Assembly: GCF_000943555.1 (NCBI RefSeq)
Contig: NZ_JTDV01000008.1
Span: 183,768 to 247,767, forward strand
Source: Neotamlana nanhaiensis
GTDB lineage: Bacteria > Bacteroidota > Bacteroidia > Flavobacteriales > Flavobacteriaceae
Reading direction: 5' to 3'
DNA: 64,000 bases
This document shows, piece after piece, positions 1 to 9,996 of this stretch; the first letter of the stretch is position 1; each line of letters opens with the position of its first letter. The position numbers and the translations under genes are program-made. The notes under the pieces were generated by a model, which was given only the letters and a program-made list of their open reading frames with translations, was not told the origin of the DNA and searched no databases.

Positions 1-116
1 TATGAAATATCTAACGGACTAGCATCTAATTTTGCAAATTTCTGTGCTTGCATGTTAAGTGACATAAATAAAGCTAAAGCACATGTAATTGTGGTTATTA
101 CAGCTGATTTTTTCAT
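1..116 (-). CDS. DUF2911-like secreted protein, N-terminal fragment
   Basis: The first 38 codons of a gene running off the left edge. The ATG lies at 116. Residues 1 to about 25 form a signal peptide (charged MKK, hydrophobic core, cleavage after MQAQ). The mature part begins KFAKLDASPLDIS, which resembles the start of DUF2911 family proteins of Bacteroidota (typically FxxLDxSPLDxxY). The family is secreted or periplasmic and has no firm function. The family call rests on about 12 residues only. Confidence 0.6.
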   Translation of the reverse strand, partial: MKKSAVITTITCALALFMSLNMQAQKFAKLDASPLDIS

Positions 117-233
117 AAGTTTTGATTTTTTAAGTTGTTATAGAAAGCTAAAGGTAGTTTTTATAGTCTTAAAGTTTTTATAAAAGTTGTGGTTGCGTGT
201 TAAAGTTTAAATTGCACACTTGTAAAAATTTGC

Positions 234-692
234 TTAATTTTTAGGTTTATGAGGCGGTACGCGTTTCCATGTTTCGTGGTTCCATTGCTCACCATCAAAG
301 CTAAAGGTAAGGTTTAGTGTGTTCGCGTTAGGTAAGTGGTATTTAATAAATGAATCTTTACCACTGTAATAGGGATTTAAGTAAAGCTCTGCGATGTGTT
401 CTGTTAAGGTGCTGTCTGAAGTGATTTTGTATGTGCCATATTGACCAATTGAAGTACCTTTTATTGAGTTTACGAACGTGTAATAAGTGCCGTCTGGATT
501 TACAACTTTATAGTTTCCTGTAAAATAGTCTTTAACTTCGCCGCTAGCGCTTTTTACAGTTACAAACTGTTGCCATATTCCAACTATAGATTTTGAGGTT
601 GGAATATGAATTTGTTCTCCTTGAGCTAAACTTAGTAAGCTGCTTAAGCATATGCTTGCCGTAAATAAATATTGAAGTGGTTTAATAATCAT
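234..692 (-). CDS. Secreted DUF4488-like / lipocalin-like protein
   Basis: A 152-residue protein with a signal peptide (residues 1-24, ending LAQG). The mature part reads like a small beta-barrel: a GIWQQFV start, NPDGTYYTFV, a GQYGTYKI strand, and a TWKRVPP end. This pattern of residual-activity strands (GIW, DGT, GTY, W.R) is typical of DUF4488 and lipocalin-like proteins of Bacteroidota. No catalytic residues are visible. It is followed on the same strand, after a gap containing no clear terminator, by the truncated DUF2911-like gene. The family call is tentative. Confidence 0.6.
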   Translation of the reverse strand: MIIKPLQYLFTASICLSSLLSLAQGEQIHIPTSKSIVGIWQQFVTVKSASGEVKDYFTGNYKVVNPDGTYYTFVNSIKGTSIGQYGTYKITSDSTLTEHIAELYLNPYYSGKDSFIKYHLPNANTLNLTFSFDGEQWNHETWKRVPPHKPKN

Positions 693-731
693 GTCTTGTG
701 GGTTTAGTTGGAGTAGGACAACCTAGTTCTA

Positions 732-1310
732 TTAATTTTTTTTAATCTTACGTTCAAATCTTCTTTTTGTTCTTCCAAATGCTGTCGATTCCCATTCAGA
801 ATCAAAGCCTTTCCAAAAGACACGTATTTTTACCATTCCATCTTGATAAATTAAAAAAGTCATATCATCGTATTGAAAAAACATATTGTTGTTATCTGAA
901 TCTTGTGAAAGGTATTTAGATTCATTATTAATATAGTTATCTATTCTTCTTAGGATTTCTAAGGCATTTTCTTCAGGCAGGTTTTTAAACGCGTATGCTT
1001 GGTAAACAACACCATTGTCATTCCAGTAATCACCATAAAAACCGAGAACAAGACCTGTTATATTTTTTTTCTCATAATTGTAGACCAATGAAGTTAATTC
1101 TCCAGATGAAGCAGCCGCTAATGGATCTATTTGAAATTTTGTTAGTTCTGGTTTTACTCCTATTATTTGGGTCATGACGTATTCTTTTGCTTTATAAAGC
1201 GCTGTATTTTTACTAAATTCTTTCGCGAAGAATATATCTGAATTTTCAGGAAATTGGGAATATGAAATAGTTGAAATGAACAGAGTCGCAAAAAGTAATT
1301 TGATTTTCAT
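732..1310 (-). CDS. Secreted protein of unknown function
   Basis: A 192-residue protein with a signal peptide (about residues 1-18, ending SYSQ). I do not recognise the family. The mature part is mixed alpha/beta with no cysteines and a very basic tail (RTKRRFERKIKKN). It lies 39 bases upstream of the 234-692 gene on the same strand, so the two may be cotranscribed. Its role is unknown. Confidence 0.6.
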   Translation of the reverse strand: MKIKLLFATLFISTISYSQFPENSDIFFAKEFSKNTALYKAKEYVMTQIIGVKPELTKFQIDPLAAASSGELTSLVYNYEKKNITGLVLGFYGDYWNDNGVVYQAYAFKNLPEENALEILRRIDNYINNESKYLSQDSDNNNMFFQYDDMTFLIYQDGMVKIRVFWKGFDSEWESTAFGRTKRRFERKIKKN

Positions 1311-1413
1311 AGCCGAGTTTAAATGTGTTTCAAGTATGTTGTTATGTGAGAAATTTTGATTTTAGAATTATAACTACGTTATAGTTCTCTCGTAAATATA
1401 ACCATTTCAGAAT

Positions 1414-1444
1414 AAAAAAATCCCGACAAAACTGTCAGGATTTT
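1414..1444 (-). terminator. Terminator of the gat/aspS operon
   Basis: On the minus strand a 12-bp stem (1417-1428 with 1433-1444, one G-T pair) has a 4-nt loop and is followed by a run of seven T. It lies about 95 bases after the stop codon of the gatB/aspS fusion. Confidence 0.85.
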
Positions 1445-1459
1445 AAGGGAGATTTTTTT

Positions 1460-1505
1460 GTCATTCCGACGATATGAGGAATCTCATAGCGTAATGAGAT
1501 TTCTC
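1460..1505. repeat. Dispersed hairpin repeat, GTCATTC type
   Basis: The segment begins GTCATTCCGACGATATGAGG and contains a 12-bp stem (1476-1487 with 1494-1505, one wobble pair). It is one member of a degenerate repeat family also seen near 9.9, 24.4, 25.6, 27.2, 27.3, 36.8, 43.8, 45.4, 47.4 and 48.4 kb. It sits in the 3' untranslated region of the gat operon, between the stop codon and the terminator. Confidence 0.65.
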
Positions 1506-1539
1506 AACTTTGTTAGAAATAACAAGTATTATTCTCAAT

Positions 1540-4500
1540 TTATTTGTTTCGCATCACCTTCACATTCATTTCTTCTACTTTTTTATCGGATAGTAGAGAT
1601 GGTGCACCAAATAGTAAATCGTCGCTAGTACCTGTTTTTGGGAATGCCATAACCTCACGAATGGATGTTTTCTTTTCTAAAATCATCATCAATCGGTCTA
1701 CGCCCCAAGCAATACCGCCGTGTGGTGGTGCGCCATAGTGGAAGGCTTTGTACATGGTGCCAACGCTTTTAAGCATTTCCTCTTTATTGTAGCCCATGTT
1801 TTTATAAGTGGCTTCTAAAATTTCAGGTTTGTGGGCACGAACCGAGCCGCCGCCAATTTCGTAACCGTTAAGAATTAAATCGTATTGCTGCGCGATGATG
1901 CTTCCTATTTCTTCTTCCTTGCCATTCATGTGTTTTTCTATGTCGTAAACGGCTGGCATCGAGAACGGGTTGTGGGTAAAGGTCCAACGACCTTCATCGG
2001 TCTTTTCGAACATCGGGAAGTCAATTACCCAAGCAGGTCTTAATTCCTTTGGATTAATTAATTTTAGCATTTTTCCTAACTCTTGTCGAACGGCATCCAA
2101 GGCTTTATTGGCTGTGTCGTAATCGGCAGCAGAGAAAAACACTATATCGCCCACTTGAGCGATTGTAGTTTCAATTATTTTGCTGGCAATATGTTCACCT
2201 AAAAATTTAATTATTGGTGATTGTAAGTCGTTTTCGTTTACAATAATATAGGCTAAACCACCCAAACCATGTTGTTGGGCAAGTGTGGTTAGTTTTTCAA
2301 TTTGTCCTTTTGATAGACGCTTTTTACCTTGTTCTTCAGCTGAAACTTTTATGCATTTCACAATACCGCCATCTTCAATAGGTTTGCTAAATACTTGGAA
2401 TGTGGTGTCTTTAACAATATTGGTAATGTCTTGAAGTTTTAAACCAAAGCGTAAATCTGGACGGTCACAACCGTAAGAATCCATCGCTTCTTTATAGGTT
2501 AACACTTCAAACGGACGTAAAATCCATTTTTTGCCATATATTTTGGTGACAATCGTGTTAAACATTTTGGTGTTTAAATCTATAATTTGCTGCATGCTGG
2601 CGTAAGCCATTTCAATATCGAGCTGTGTAAATTCTGGTTGGCGATCACCACGAGAATCTTCGTCTCTAAAACAACGGGCTAACTGAAAATACTTTTCGTA
2701 ACCACTCACCATTAGCATTTGCTTAAATTGTTGTGGCGCTTGCGGTAAGGTGTAAAATGCTCCGGCTTGTTTACGCGATGGTACAATAAATTCGCGCGCA
2801 CCTTCATCGGTTCCTGCGCTTAAAATTGGTGTTTCAATTTCAAGGAAGTCTTCCTCGTCTAAAATGTCGCGTAATAGTTTTATAACCTTGTGGCGGTTAA
2901 CAATAGTACGACGCACATCGTTATTTCTATGATCTAAAAATTTATATTGAAAACGCACATTTTCGTTCGATTTTGTAGCGCGTTTTATCTCAAAAGGCAG
3001 TGTTCTAGATAGGTTTAAAATATCTAAATCACTCGCTTCTAACTCAATTTTACCTGTGCGTAAACTTGGGTTGTAATCGTCTTCTTTACGCTGTACAATG
3101 TTACCCGAAACTGTAATTACCGATTCTGGTTTCAGTTTTACTAAATCGTCTAAATTAGCAAACGATTCGCGACTTAAACGCACTTGGAAAATCTCGGTGC
3201 TAGAATCGCGTAAATCTATAAATATTAATTCACCATGATCACGAACACTCGATACCCAACCTGCAAACGTAACTTTGGTATTTATACTTTCGTTGTCAAT
3301 ATCGGTGATTAAATGCGTACGGTATTCATCTTTTATTACAAGCGGAATTTCGGGTAATATTTCTTCTTGTTGTTTGTTTGTTTTATTGGCTTCGACTGCG
3401 CTCAGCTTGACACTATTTGTGCTTCCGTCTTCAGTCTTCGTGCTTCCGTCAGCATTACCTGCTAACTGCTTTAAAATACCCTCACGAATTACTTTACCCG
3501 AAGCGCCTTTGCCAATAATACCAATAACTTTACCTACTAAAATACCTGCTTTTCCTTGGTTTCCAGATGTAATATCGCTTGCAATAGCATCGTTTTCGCT
3601 GATGACTTTAGCAATGGCGTCTTGAATTTTTTCTTCGGAAATGGTATTCGCTTCAAAATAAGATTGGTAATCGAATTTAGCATCGTCTAACAACGATTTT
3701 ATAGCGTTTTGAGCTAAAACTGGCGTTACTTTTTCCGCTTTAAATAGACTGAAAATTTCAATGAAATCCTGAATGTTTTCAATCTTGCTGTAATCTTCTG
3801 CTTTTACATTGTTAGTTAATGTTTTGGCAACAAATGACGGGTCTTGAAGCGCATTGTTTATAGTAACAAAGGTTTCTGAACGTAAACTATCAGCTGTAAA
3901 AAACTTGGCATCTTGTGGTAAAACACCGCCGCCAATTAAAATAGATTCTACGGCAAATGGTAAAGCGCTTAAATCGACATCGATACTCTCGATAACCGAT
4001 TTTATATTTACAAAAGGTAAATCGGGCTCCGAAATAAATCGGTAATCGGCCTCATATTCCTTTTTACGCATGGTTTTGGTTTGCTTTAAATCGGCATCAA
4101 AAAGTACGGTGGTTTGGTCTGGCCTAAACGCATTGTTTTCGATGTAATAGTTAAGCTGTTTTTCAACTTCTTCCTTTAAAGCGTCAACCATAAACTTAAA
4201 CGAGTTTAAGTTTTTTATTTCGGTTCTTGGGTTTAAATCGTTGCTGTTTTTTTTACGTAATGATACCGAAACATCCGATTTAAATTCACCTTTCTCTAAG
4301 TTCGCTTCAGAAATTTTTAAATTTTGAACGATGCGTTGTATGTACTGCGCATAGGTTGAAGCATCTTCGATATGGCGAATACATGGATCGGTAACAATTT
4401 CAATTAGCGGTACGCCAGCTTTGTTAAAATCGACTAACGATACCTTTTTTTCATGCATTAATTTAGCAGCATCTTCCTCAATATGCACCTGCGTTAAACT

Positions 4501-4890
4501 TACGGTAAACTGGCTGCCATCGTTACGAAAACACGATACTTTACCATCTGGAATTACAGGGTTATGAAACTGCGTAATTTGTATGTTTTTTGGGTTGTCT
4601 GGGTATTCGTAATGTTTTCTGTCCCAGGAAATCACCTCATTTTTAAACGATGATTCTACCGCTTTGCCAAAATAAATAGCCTTGGTAACAGCATCTTTAT
4701 TTACAGCGGGTAAAACACCCATTTGTCCTGTACAAACCGAACAAATATTTTGGTTTGGGGTTTCAATTTCTTGGTTAGGACAAGAACAAAATAACTTTGT
4801 TTTTGTGTTTAAGCGTACGTGGGTTTCTAGCCCTATAACGAGTTCTAAATCGTGTTTGTCTAACAGTTGGTTTAATTGTTCTAGCTCCAT
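1540..4890 (-). CDS. gatB/aspS: GatB fused to aspartyl-tRNA synthetase
   Basis: A single 1116-residue reading frame joins two translation enzymes. Residues 1 to about 478 are GatB, the subunit of the tRNA-dependent amidotransferase that activates Asp- or Glu-tRNA. It has a zinc-type cysteine set (C35, C37, C50, C53), the signature DFNKAGVPLIEIV at 154-166 (K where R is usual), and a C-terminal tail domain to about 478. Residues 479-520 are a low-complexity linker. Residues 521-1116 are a bacterial-type AspRS: OB fold with RDHG at 550-553, motif 2 FRDEDSRGDRQPEFTQLD at 741-758, a GAD insertion around 825-915, and motif 3 GIAWGVDRL at 1059-1067. From memory, the histidine in RDHG is typical of non-discriminating AspRS that also charges tRNA-Asn. 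This would suit a physical link to an amidotransferase. It is last in the gatC-gatA-gatB/aspS operon and shares one base with gatA (TAATG). Confidence 0.95.
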   Translation of the reverse strand: MELEQLNQLLDKHDLELVIGLETHVRLNTKTKLFCSCPNQEIETPNQNICSVCTGQMGVLPAVNKDAVTKAIYFGKAVESSFKNEVISWDRKHYEYPDNPKNIQITQFHNPVIPDGKVSCFRNDGSQFTVSLTQVHIEEDAAKLMHEKKVSLVDFNKAGVPLIEIVTDPCIRHIEDASTYAQYIQRIVQNLKISEANLEKGEFKSDVSVSLRKKNSNDLNPRTEIKNLNSFKFMVDALKEEVEKQLNYYIENNAFRPDQTTVLFDADLKQTKTMRKKEYEADYRFISEPDLPFVNIKSVIESIDVDLSALPFAVESILIGGGVLPQDAKFFTADSLRSETFVTINNALQDPSFVAKTLTNNVKAEDYSKIENIQDFIEIFSLFKAEKVTPVLAQNAIKSLLDDAKFDYQSYFEANTISEEKIQDAIAKVISENDAIASDITSGNQGKAGILVGKVIGIIGKGASGKVIREGILKQLAGNADGSTKTEDGSTNSVKLSAVEANKTNKQQEEILPEIPLVIKDEYRTHLITDIDNESINTKVTFAGWVSSVRDHGELIFIDLRDSSTEIFQVRLSRESFANLDDLVKLKPESVITVSGNIVQRKEDDYNPSLRTGKIELEASDLDILNLSRTLPFEIKRATKSNENVRFQYKFLDHRNNDVRRTIVNRHKVIKLLRDILDEEDFLEIETPILSAGTDEGAREFIVPSRKQAGAFYTLPQAPQQFKQMLMVSGYEKYFQLARCFRDEDSRGDRQPEFTQLDIEMAYASMQQIIDLNTKMFNTIVTKIYGKKWILRPFEVLTYKEAMDSYGCDRPDLRFGLKLQDITNIVKDTTFQVFSKPIEDGGIVKCIKVSAEEQGKKRLSKGQIEKLTTLAQQHGLGGLAYIIVNENDLQSPIIKFLGEHIASKIIETTIAQVGDIVFFSAADYDTANKALDAVRQELGKMLKLINPKELRPAWVIDFPMFEKTDEGRWTFTHNPFSMPAVYDIEKHMNGKEEEIGSIIAQQYDLILNGYEIGGGSVRAHKPEILEATYKNMGYNKEEMLKSVGTMYKAFHYGAPPHGGIAWGVDRLMMILEKKTSIREVMAFPKTGTSDDLLFGAPSLLSDKKVEEMNVKVMRNK
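3388..3413 (-). repeat. Dispersed repeat inside the GatB-AspRS linker
   Basis: On the minus strand the segment contains GCTGAGCGCAGTCGAAGC, also present in the intergenic repeat at 27151-27176 and, with one change, in the one at 27294-27320. It is translated in frame as SVKLSAVEA (residues 493-501). Just upstream in the gene are two direct copies of an 11-base word that give DGST twice in the protein. The linker thus looks built partly from mobile or duplicated DNA. Confidence 0.7.
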
Positions 4891-6290
4891 TATATCGTGT
4901 CTTTTAAGAAGTTAGCAAACTTCAAAACAAGTTCGTCGTTTTGTTTAGCGGCTGTAATTTGTAAGCCAGTTTCGGTGCCTTGTGGCACGGTTAAGGTTGG
5001 TAATTGGCCAAGGCTAAAACCAACGGTGTAAGCATCGCTTAAATACATGGCGTGCGGATCTTTTAAACTATCGCCAATTTTTGGTGGCCTGTTTGGTGTA
5101 ACAGGCGAAAGTATGATGTCTACCTTTTTAAAGTCGTCTTCAAAATTGTTGGCAATAGCATCGCGAAGCGCCAAACCTTTTAAATAAATAGCATCCGAAA
5201 ATCCTTGAGAAAGCACTTGGTTACCACCAACAATGCGGCGTTTGGTTTCTTCAGAGAAGTTTTCCGATCGTGTTACGGCATAGGTTTCTTTTAAATTTTC
5301 GGCTTCAATACGGTTGCCGTAGTTGGTGCCATCTAAACGCGATAGGTTAGAGGCGGTTTCGGCCATTGCCAAAGTATAATAGGTAGAAACTAAGGTGTTC
5401 GATTCAAAGAAATCTAAAGTTTTTACCTCAATGCCTTTGGCTTTTATTTTTTCTATTGCTGAAAGAAAATCGGCTTTAATTTCAGGTGAAATCGCATCGC
5501 TCTCAATAAAATTTTTAAAATATCCAACGGTTTTTATGCCTTCGGAAGTTTTAATAGCATCGGCATCAATTTCCGCGGAAGCGTAAGTGGTTTGATCTTT
5601 AACATCTTTACCACTCATGGCGTTTAGTACAATGCGAATATCTTCAACCGATTTGGCGATTGGTCCAACACAATCTGTAGACGAGGCGTAAGCCATAATG
5701 CCGTAGCGCGAAATGCGACCGTAAGTAGGTTTTAAACCGTAAATATTGTTGTAGCCAGCGGGTTGTCGGATAGAACCACCTGTATCGCCACCAATAGAAA
5801 ATACCGTATAATCTTTAGCGACGTTTACTGCCGAACCACCACTAGAACCACCACCAACAAGTTCTGGGTTTATGGCATTTTTTACAGCGCCAAAAATGGT
5901 GTTCTCGCTCGATGATCCATGACCAAAACTATCGCAATTTTCTTTAACTAAAGGAATAGCACCAGCATCTAATAATTTTTGAATTGCCGTTGCTGTATAA
6001 GCCGATTTATAGTTTTTAAGCAAATTAGAACTGGCTGTTGTAGTTGTGCCTTGCACCATGTAAACATCTTTAATGCCAAATGGGATGCCTTCTAAAAGCC
6101 CGATGGTTTCACCGTTAACAATTTTTTCGTCTACTTTTGCAGCCAATTTTAAAGCTTTGTCGCTTAGTAAACTGTTTACGGTGTTGTTAGTATTTTGGCT
6201 TAAAAGTGCTAGCTTTTCTTTAACCAAAGCCGTACAACTAATGGTTTTATTAACGAGTTGTTGATGTATTTTTAGTATTTGTGAACTCAT
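4890..6290 (-). CDS. gatA: Aspartyl/glutamyl-tRNA amidotransferase subunit A
   Basis: An amidase-signature enzyme that releases ammonia from glutamine for conversion of Asp-tRNA-Asn or Glu-tRNA-Gln to the amidated form. The Ser-cisSer-Lys triad is visible: Lys in GIPFGIKDV, Ser in GGGSSGGSAV and Ser in GGDTGGSIRQPAG. The start is taken as the ATG at 6290 (466 residues, MSSQILKIHQQ); an upstream TTG at 6302 would overlap gatC. The gene begins one base after the gatC stop codon and its own stop overlaps the gatB/aspS ATG by one base, so the three genes are translationally coupled. Confidence 0.93.
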   Translation of the reverse strand: MSSQILKIHQQLVNKTISCTALVKEKLALLSQNTNNTVNSLLSDKALKLAAKVDEKIVNGETIGLLEGIPFGIKDVYMVQGTTTTASSNLLKNYKSAYTATAIQKLLDAGAIPLVKENCDSFGHGSSSENTIFGAVKNAINPELVGGGSSGGSAVNVAKDYTVFSIGGDTGGSIRQPAGYNNIYGLKPTYGRISRYGIMAYASSTDCVGPIAKSVEDIRIVLNAMSGKDVKDQTTYASAEIDADAIKTSEGIKTVGYFKNFIESDAISPEIKADFLSAIEKIKAKGIEVKTLDFFESNTLVSTYYTLAMAETASNLSRLDGTNYGNRIEAENLKETYAVTRSENFSEETKRRIVGGNQVLSQGFSDAIYLKGLALRDAIANNFEDDFKKVDIILSPVTPNRPPKIGDSLKDPHAMYLSDAYTVGFSLGQLPTLTVPQGTETGLQITAAKQNDELVLKFANFLKDTI

Positions 6291-6291
6291 A

Positions 6292-6558
6292 TTATTCTTC
6301 AATTACTTTAGAAACCACTAAATAGCCGTTTTTCTCTTTTGGGAAATTTTCGATGATGATTTGTTTCTCCTCAATAGAGCTTTCTATAACAACATCATCG
6401 CGTAAATCGTTAATCGATACACTGTTTTTCTCTAAATTATTTGAGTTATCGCTGTTAATTTCAGCATTTTTAATCGTTTCAAACAACTTGTTTACAGCTT
6501 CGCTTGGTTGTGCGCCCTTAATACTCGACAGAATATCGACCGTCATTAACTTACTCAT
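6292..6558 (-). CDS. gatC: GatC-like amidotransferase subunit
   Basis: A small protein directly before gatA. The C-terminal half carries the GatC features LRDDVV and KNGYLVVSKVIEE, the segment that wraps the GatA-GatB interface. The N-terminal half (MSKLMTVDILSSIKG) does not show the usual GatC opening with its LARLxL helix. The reading frame stays open to a TTG at 6624 (110 residues), but those extra codons run through a terminator-like hairpin (6577-6608). The in-frame ATG codons are at 6591, inside the hairpin loop, and at 6558. I take 6558 (88 residues, about usual GatC length). Function is inferred from the C-terminus and the operon. Confidence 0.65.
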   Translation of the reverse strand: MSKLMTVDILSSIKGAQPSEAVNKLFETIKNAEINSDNSNNLEKNSVSINDLRDDVVIESSIEEKQIIIENFPKEKNGYLVVSKVIEE

Positions 6559-6576
6559 GGTAACTTGTTTTGCATT

Positions 6577-6608
6577 AAAAAAGCCTTCCATATTTGGAAG
6601 GCTTTTTA
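6577..6608 (-). promoter_or_regulatory. Terminator-like hairpin in the gat operon leader
   Basis: A perfect 13-bp stem (6578-6590 with 6595-6607) has a 4-nt loop. On the minus strand it is followed by a run of six T, the form of an intrinsic terminator. It lies between the probable promoter (6703-6735) and the first well-supported gatC start (6558), so transcription of gatC-gatA-gatB/aspS must pass it. It could act as an attenuator. The reverse complement also ends in T, so it could terminate in both directions, but no plus-strand gene reads into it. Confidence 0.6.
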
Positions 6609-6702
6609 TATTCTTTTTAAACAATAACCTTCCGAACCCTAAAAATTAGGATTATTGAAATTATTATTGTTGTTATTGTTTTTCATTATATTTTACTTGC
6701 CC

Positions 6703-6735
6703 CAAAGATATGTAGAAATAAAGGATTAGGCACAA
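6703..6735 (-). promoter_or_regulatory. Promoter of the gat/aspS operon
   Basis: On the minus strand TATCTTTG (6710-6703) fits the Bacteroidota -7 box TAnnTTTG. A TTG lies at 6735-6733 with a 22-base spacer, slightly longer than usual. Transcription would start near 6697, giving a leader of about 140 bases before the ATG at 6558, which contains the hairpin at 6577-6608. Confidence 0.5.
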
Positions 6736-6739
6736 TTTT

Positions 6740-7077
6740 TATGTATATACTAACAGATATTTCTGTTTTGTTAAAAAATGGTTTTATTCTTTTTGTTTTT
6801 TTTATTGATTTAGCGTTTTAGTAAATATGTATTTAATTTTATGTGAAAATTTGAAACTTGAATAAAGCTGTAAGAATTATGTATAAACAGCAATTTGTAA
6901 ATAGTCGATTTAAGCTAATTTTTGTCAGTTTTATATTTTGAAGATTAAGGCTGAAATAGGTAATGCTTTATTTAAAGTCATTTTTAAGCGATTTAAGACA
7001 CTTTTGTTTTAATTAACAATTGTTGATAATTTTATGCTTGAGTCGATAAAAAGCTTTTTAAAAGGGCTTTTATTTTG
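6740..7077. other. AT-rich intergenic DNA, no gene seen
   Basis: The spacer between the divergent gat operon and gyrB. It is very AT-rich, with no reading frame or repeat that I can support. It presumably holds gyrB control sequences. Confidence 0.5.
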
Positions 7078-7085
7078 TATATTTG
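7078..7085 (+). promoter_or_regulatory. gyrB promoter -7 box
   Basis: TATATTTG fits TAnnTTTG exactly. No clear TTG is found at -33. Transcription would start about 7090, directly before the hairpin at 7096-7119. Confidence 0.45.
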
Positions 7086-7095
7086 TTTGTCTTAC

Positions 7096-7130
7096 AAAGA
7101 TGCTCACAAAAGCATCTTTTTTTATGTGAG
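7096..7130 (+). promoter_or_regulatory. Terminator-like hairpin in the gyrB leader
   Basis: A perfect 9-bp stem (7096-7104 with 7111-7119) has a 6-nt loop and runs into a T tract (7117-7123). It lies 34 bases before the gyrB ATG. A second pairing, CTCACA (7103-7108) with TGTGAG (7125-7130), would compete with the first stem. This gives a possible terminator/antiterminator pair or a pseudoknot. Confidence 0.5.
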
Positions 7131-7148
7131 ATTTACCCAAATAAATAA

Positions 7149-9116
<1,968 letters not shown>

Positions 9117-9157
9117 TTAAGCACTTTTTTTAAGTTTATTTGAGTGTTATTAATAAG

Positions 9158-9191
9158 AAAGAGACTGTCTTAAATTAAGGCAGTCTCTTTT
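9158..9191 (+). terminator. gyrB terminator
   Basis: A long stem (9158-9171 with 9177-9190, one wobble pair) is followed by T-rich sequence, about 40 bases after the gyrB stop codon. Confidence 0.85.
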
Positions 9192-9234
9192 GTTTTAACC
9201 ATTAAAGGTTCGAAATTAGGGCAAAAAAAGGATG

Positions 9235-9687
9235 TTAAAATAAACCAACACCAACGCTTACTCGTGGCGCAGAAACTCGTGTGTTTACTCCAAGCGTATG
9301 TCGTCTACGTTGGCTGTAATAGGTGTTGTCGTATCTATAATAATAAAATGATGCATGGTGGTAATAATGAGTGCTATGGTGGCAGTGGCTATTGCAATGC
9401 TCGTAATGTTCGGCATAGGCGTCTTTTTTGCCTTTCATATAAGCACGATATGCTTTTTTATCGCGTTTTTTTAAATCTCTTTCGTAGGCTTTTTGTTCTT
9501 CCCAAAAAGTTTCTTCTTCAGCTTCTGTTTTTGCTGTAAATTCTTGTTCGTATTTAGCGTCTTGGGTAGCGCGATTACTGTAATACGATTGTTTACTTTC
9601 TGGAGTGTTCTTTGTTGTGTTTTGTGCAGTTGATAATGTTGAAGCAGTAACGCTAAAAACAATTACTAAGGATTTTATAACTTTCAT
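9235..9687 (-). CDS. Secreted His/Tyr-rich protein of unknown function
   Basis: A 150-residue protein with a signal peptide (residues 1-21, ending LSTAQ). The middle (about 40-90) is highly charged and helical (KAYERDLKKRDKKAYRAY). A stretch near residues 95-130 is rich in His and Tyr (HCNSHCHHSTHYYHH), and the end VSVGVGLF could be a short membrane or barrel-type strand. The His/Cys cluster could bind metal, but this is inference. No family recognised. Confidence 0.6.
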   Translation of the reverse strand: MKVIKSLVIVFSVTASTLSTAQNTTKNTPESKQSYYSNRATQDAKYEQEFTAKTEAEEETFWEEQKAYERDLKKRDKKAYRAYMKGKKDAYAEHYEHCNSHCHHSTHYYHHASFYYYRYDNTYYSQRRRHTLGVNTRVSAPRVSVGVGLF

Positions 9688-9996
9688 AACGTAATTTTTA
9701 AAGTTTATAATGTGCCAGTTTTACGGGCTTTCATTTATAAGACACTTTAAAAAGATTTTACCCTATGATTTTTTTTATTCTATCTTATTTGTTTGGTAAT
9801 AAAAAATGCCACAAATTCTCAGATGCGCTTATGTGTTAAAACACTTTCGAGAATTTATGGCAAAAGCCTAGAATTATTATTTTTTATTTAATACTACCGA
9901 TTTATTTTAGTAATATTTATGATTGTTTTGAAATACTGAAACAAGTTCAGCAGAACAATAAAATAAACATTAAGTTATAGCATAACTCATTCGTTT
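9688..9996. other. Intergenic spacer with one hairpin repeat
   Basis: AT-rich DNA between two minus-strand genes. At 9936-9952 it carries CTGAAACAAGTTCAGCA, a copy of the dispersed CTGAACTTGTTTCAG motif. No gene is seen. Confidence 0.5.
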
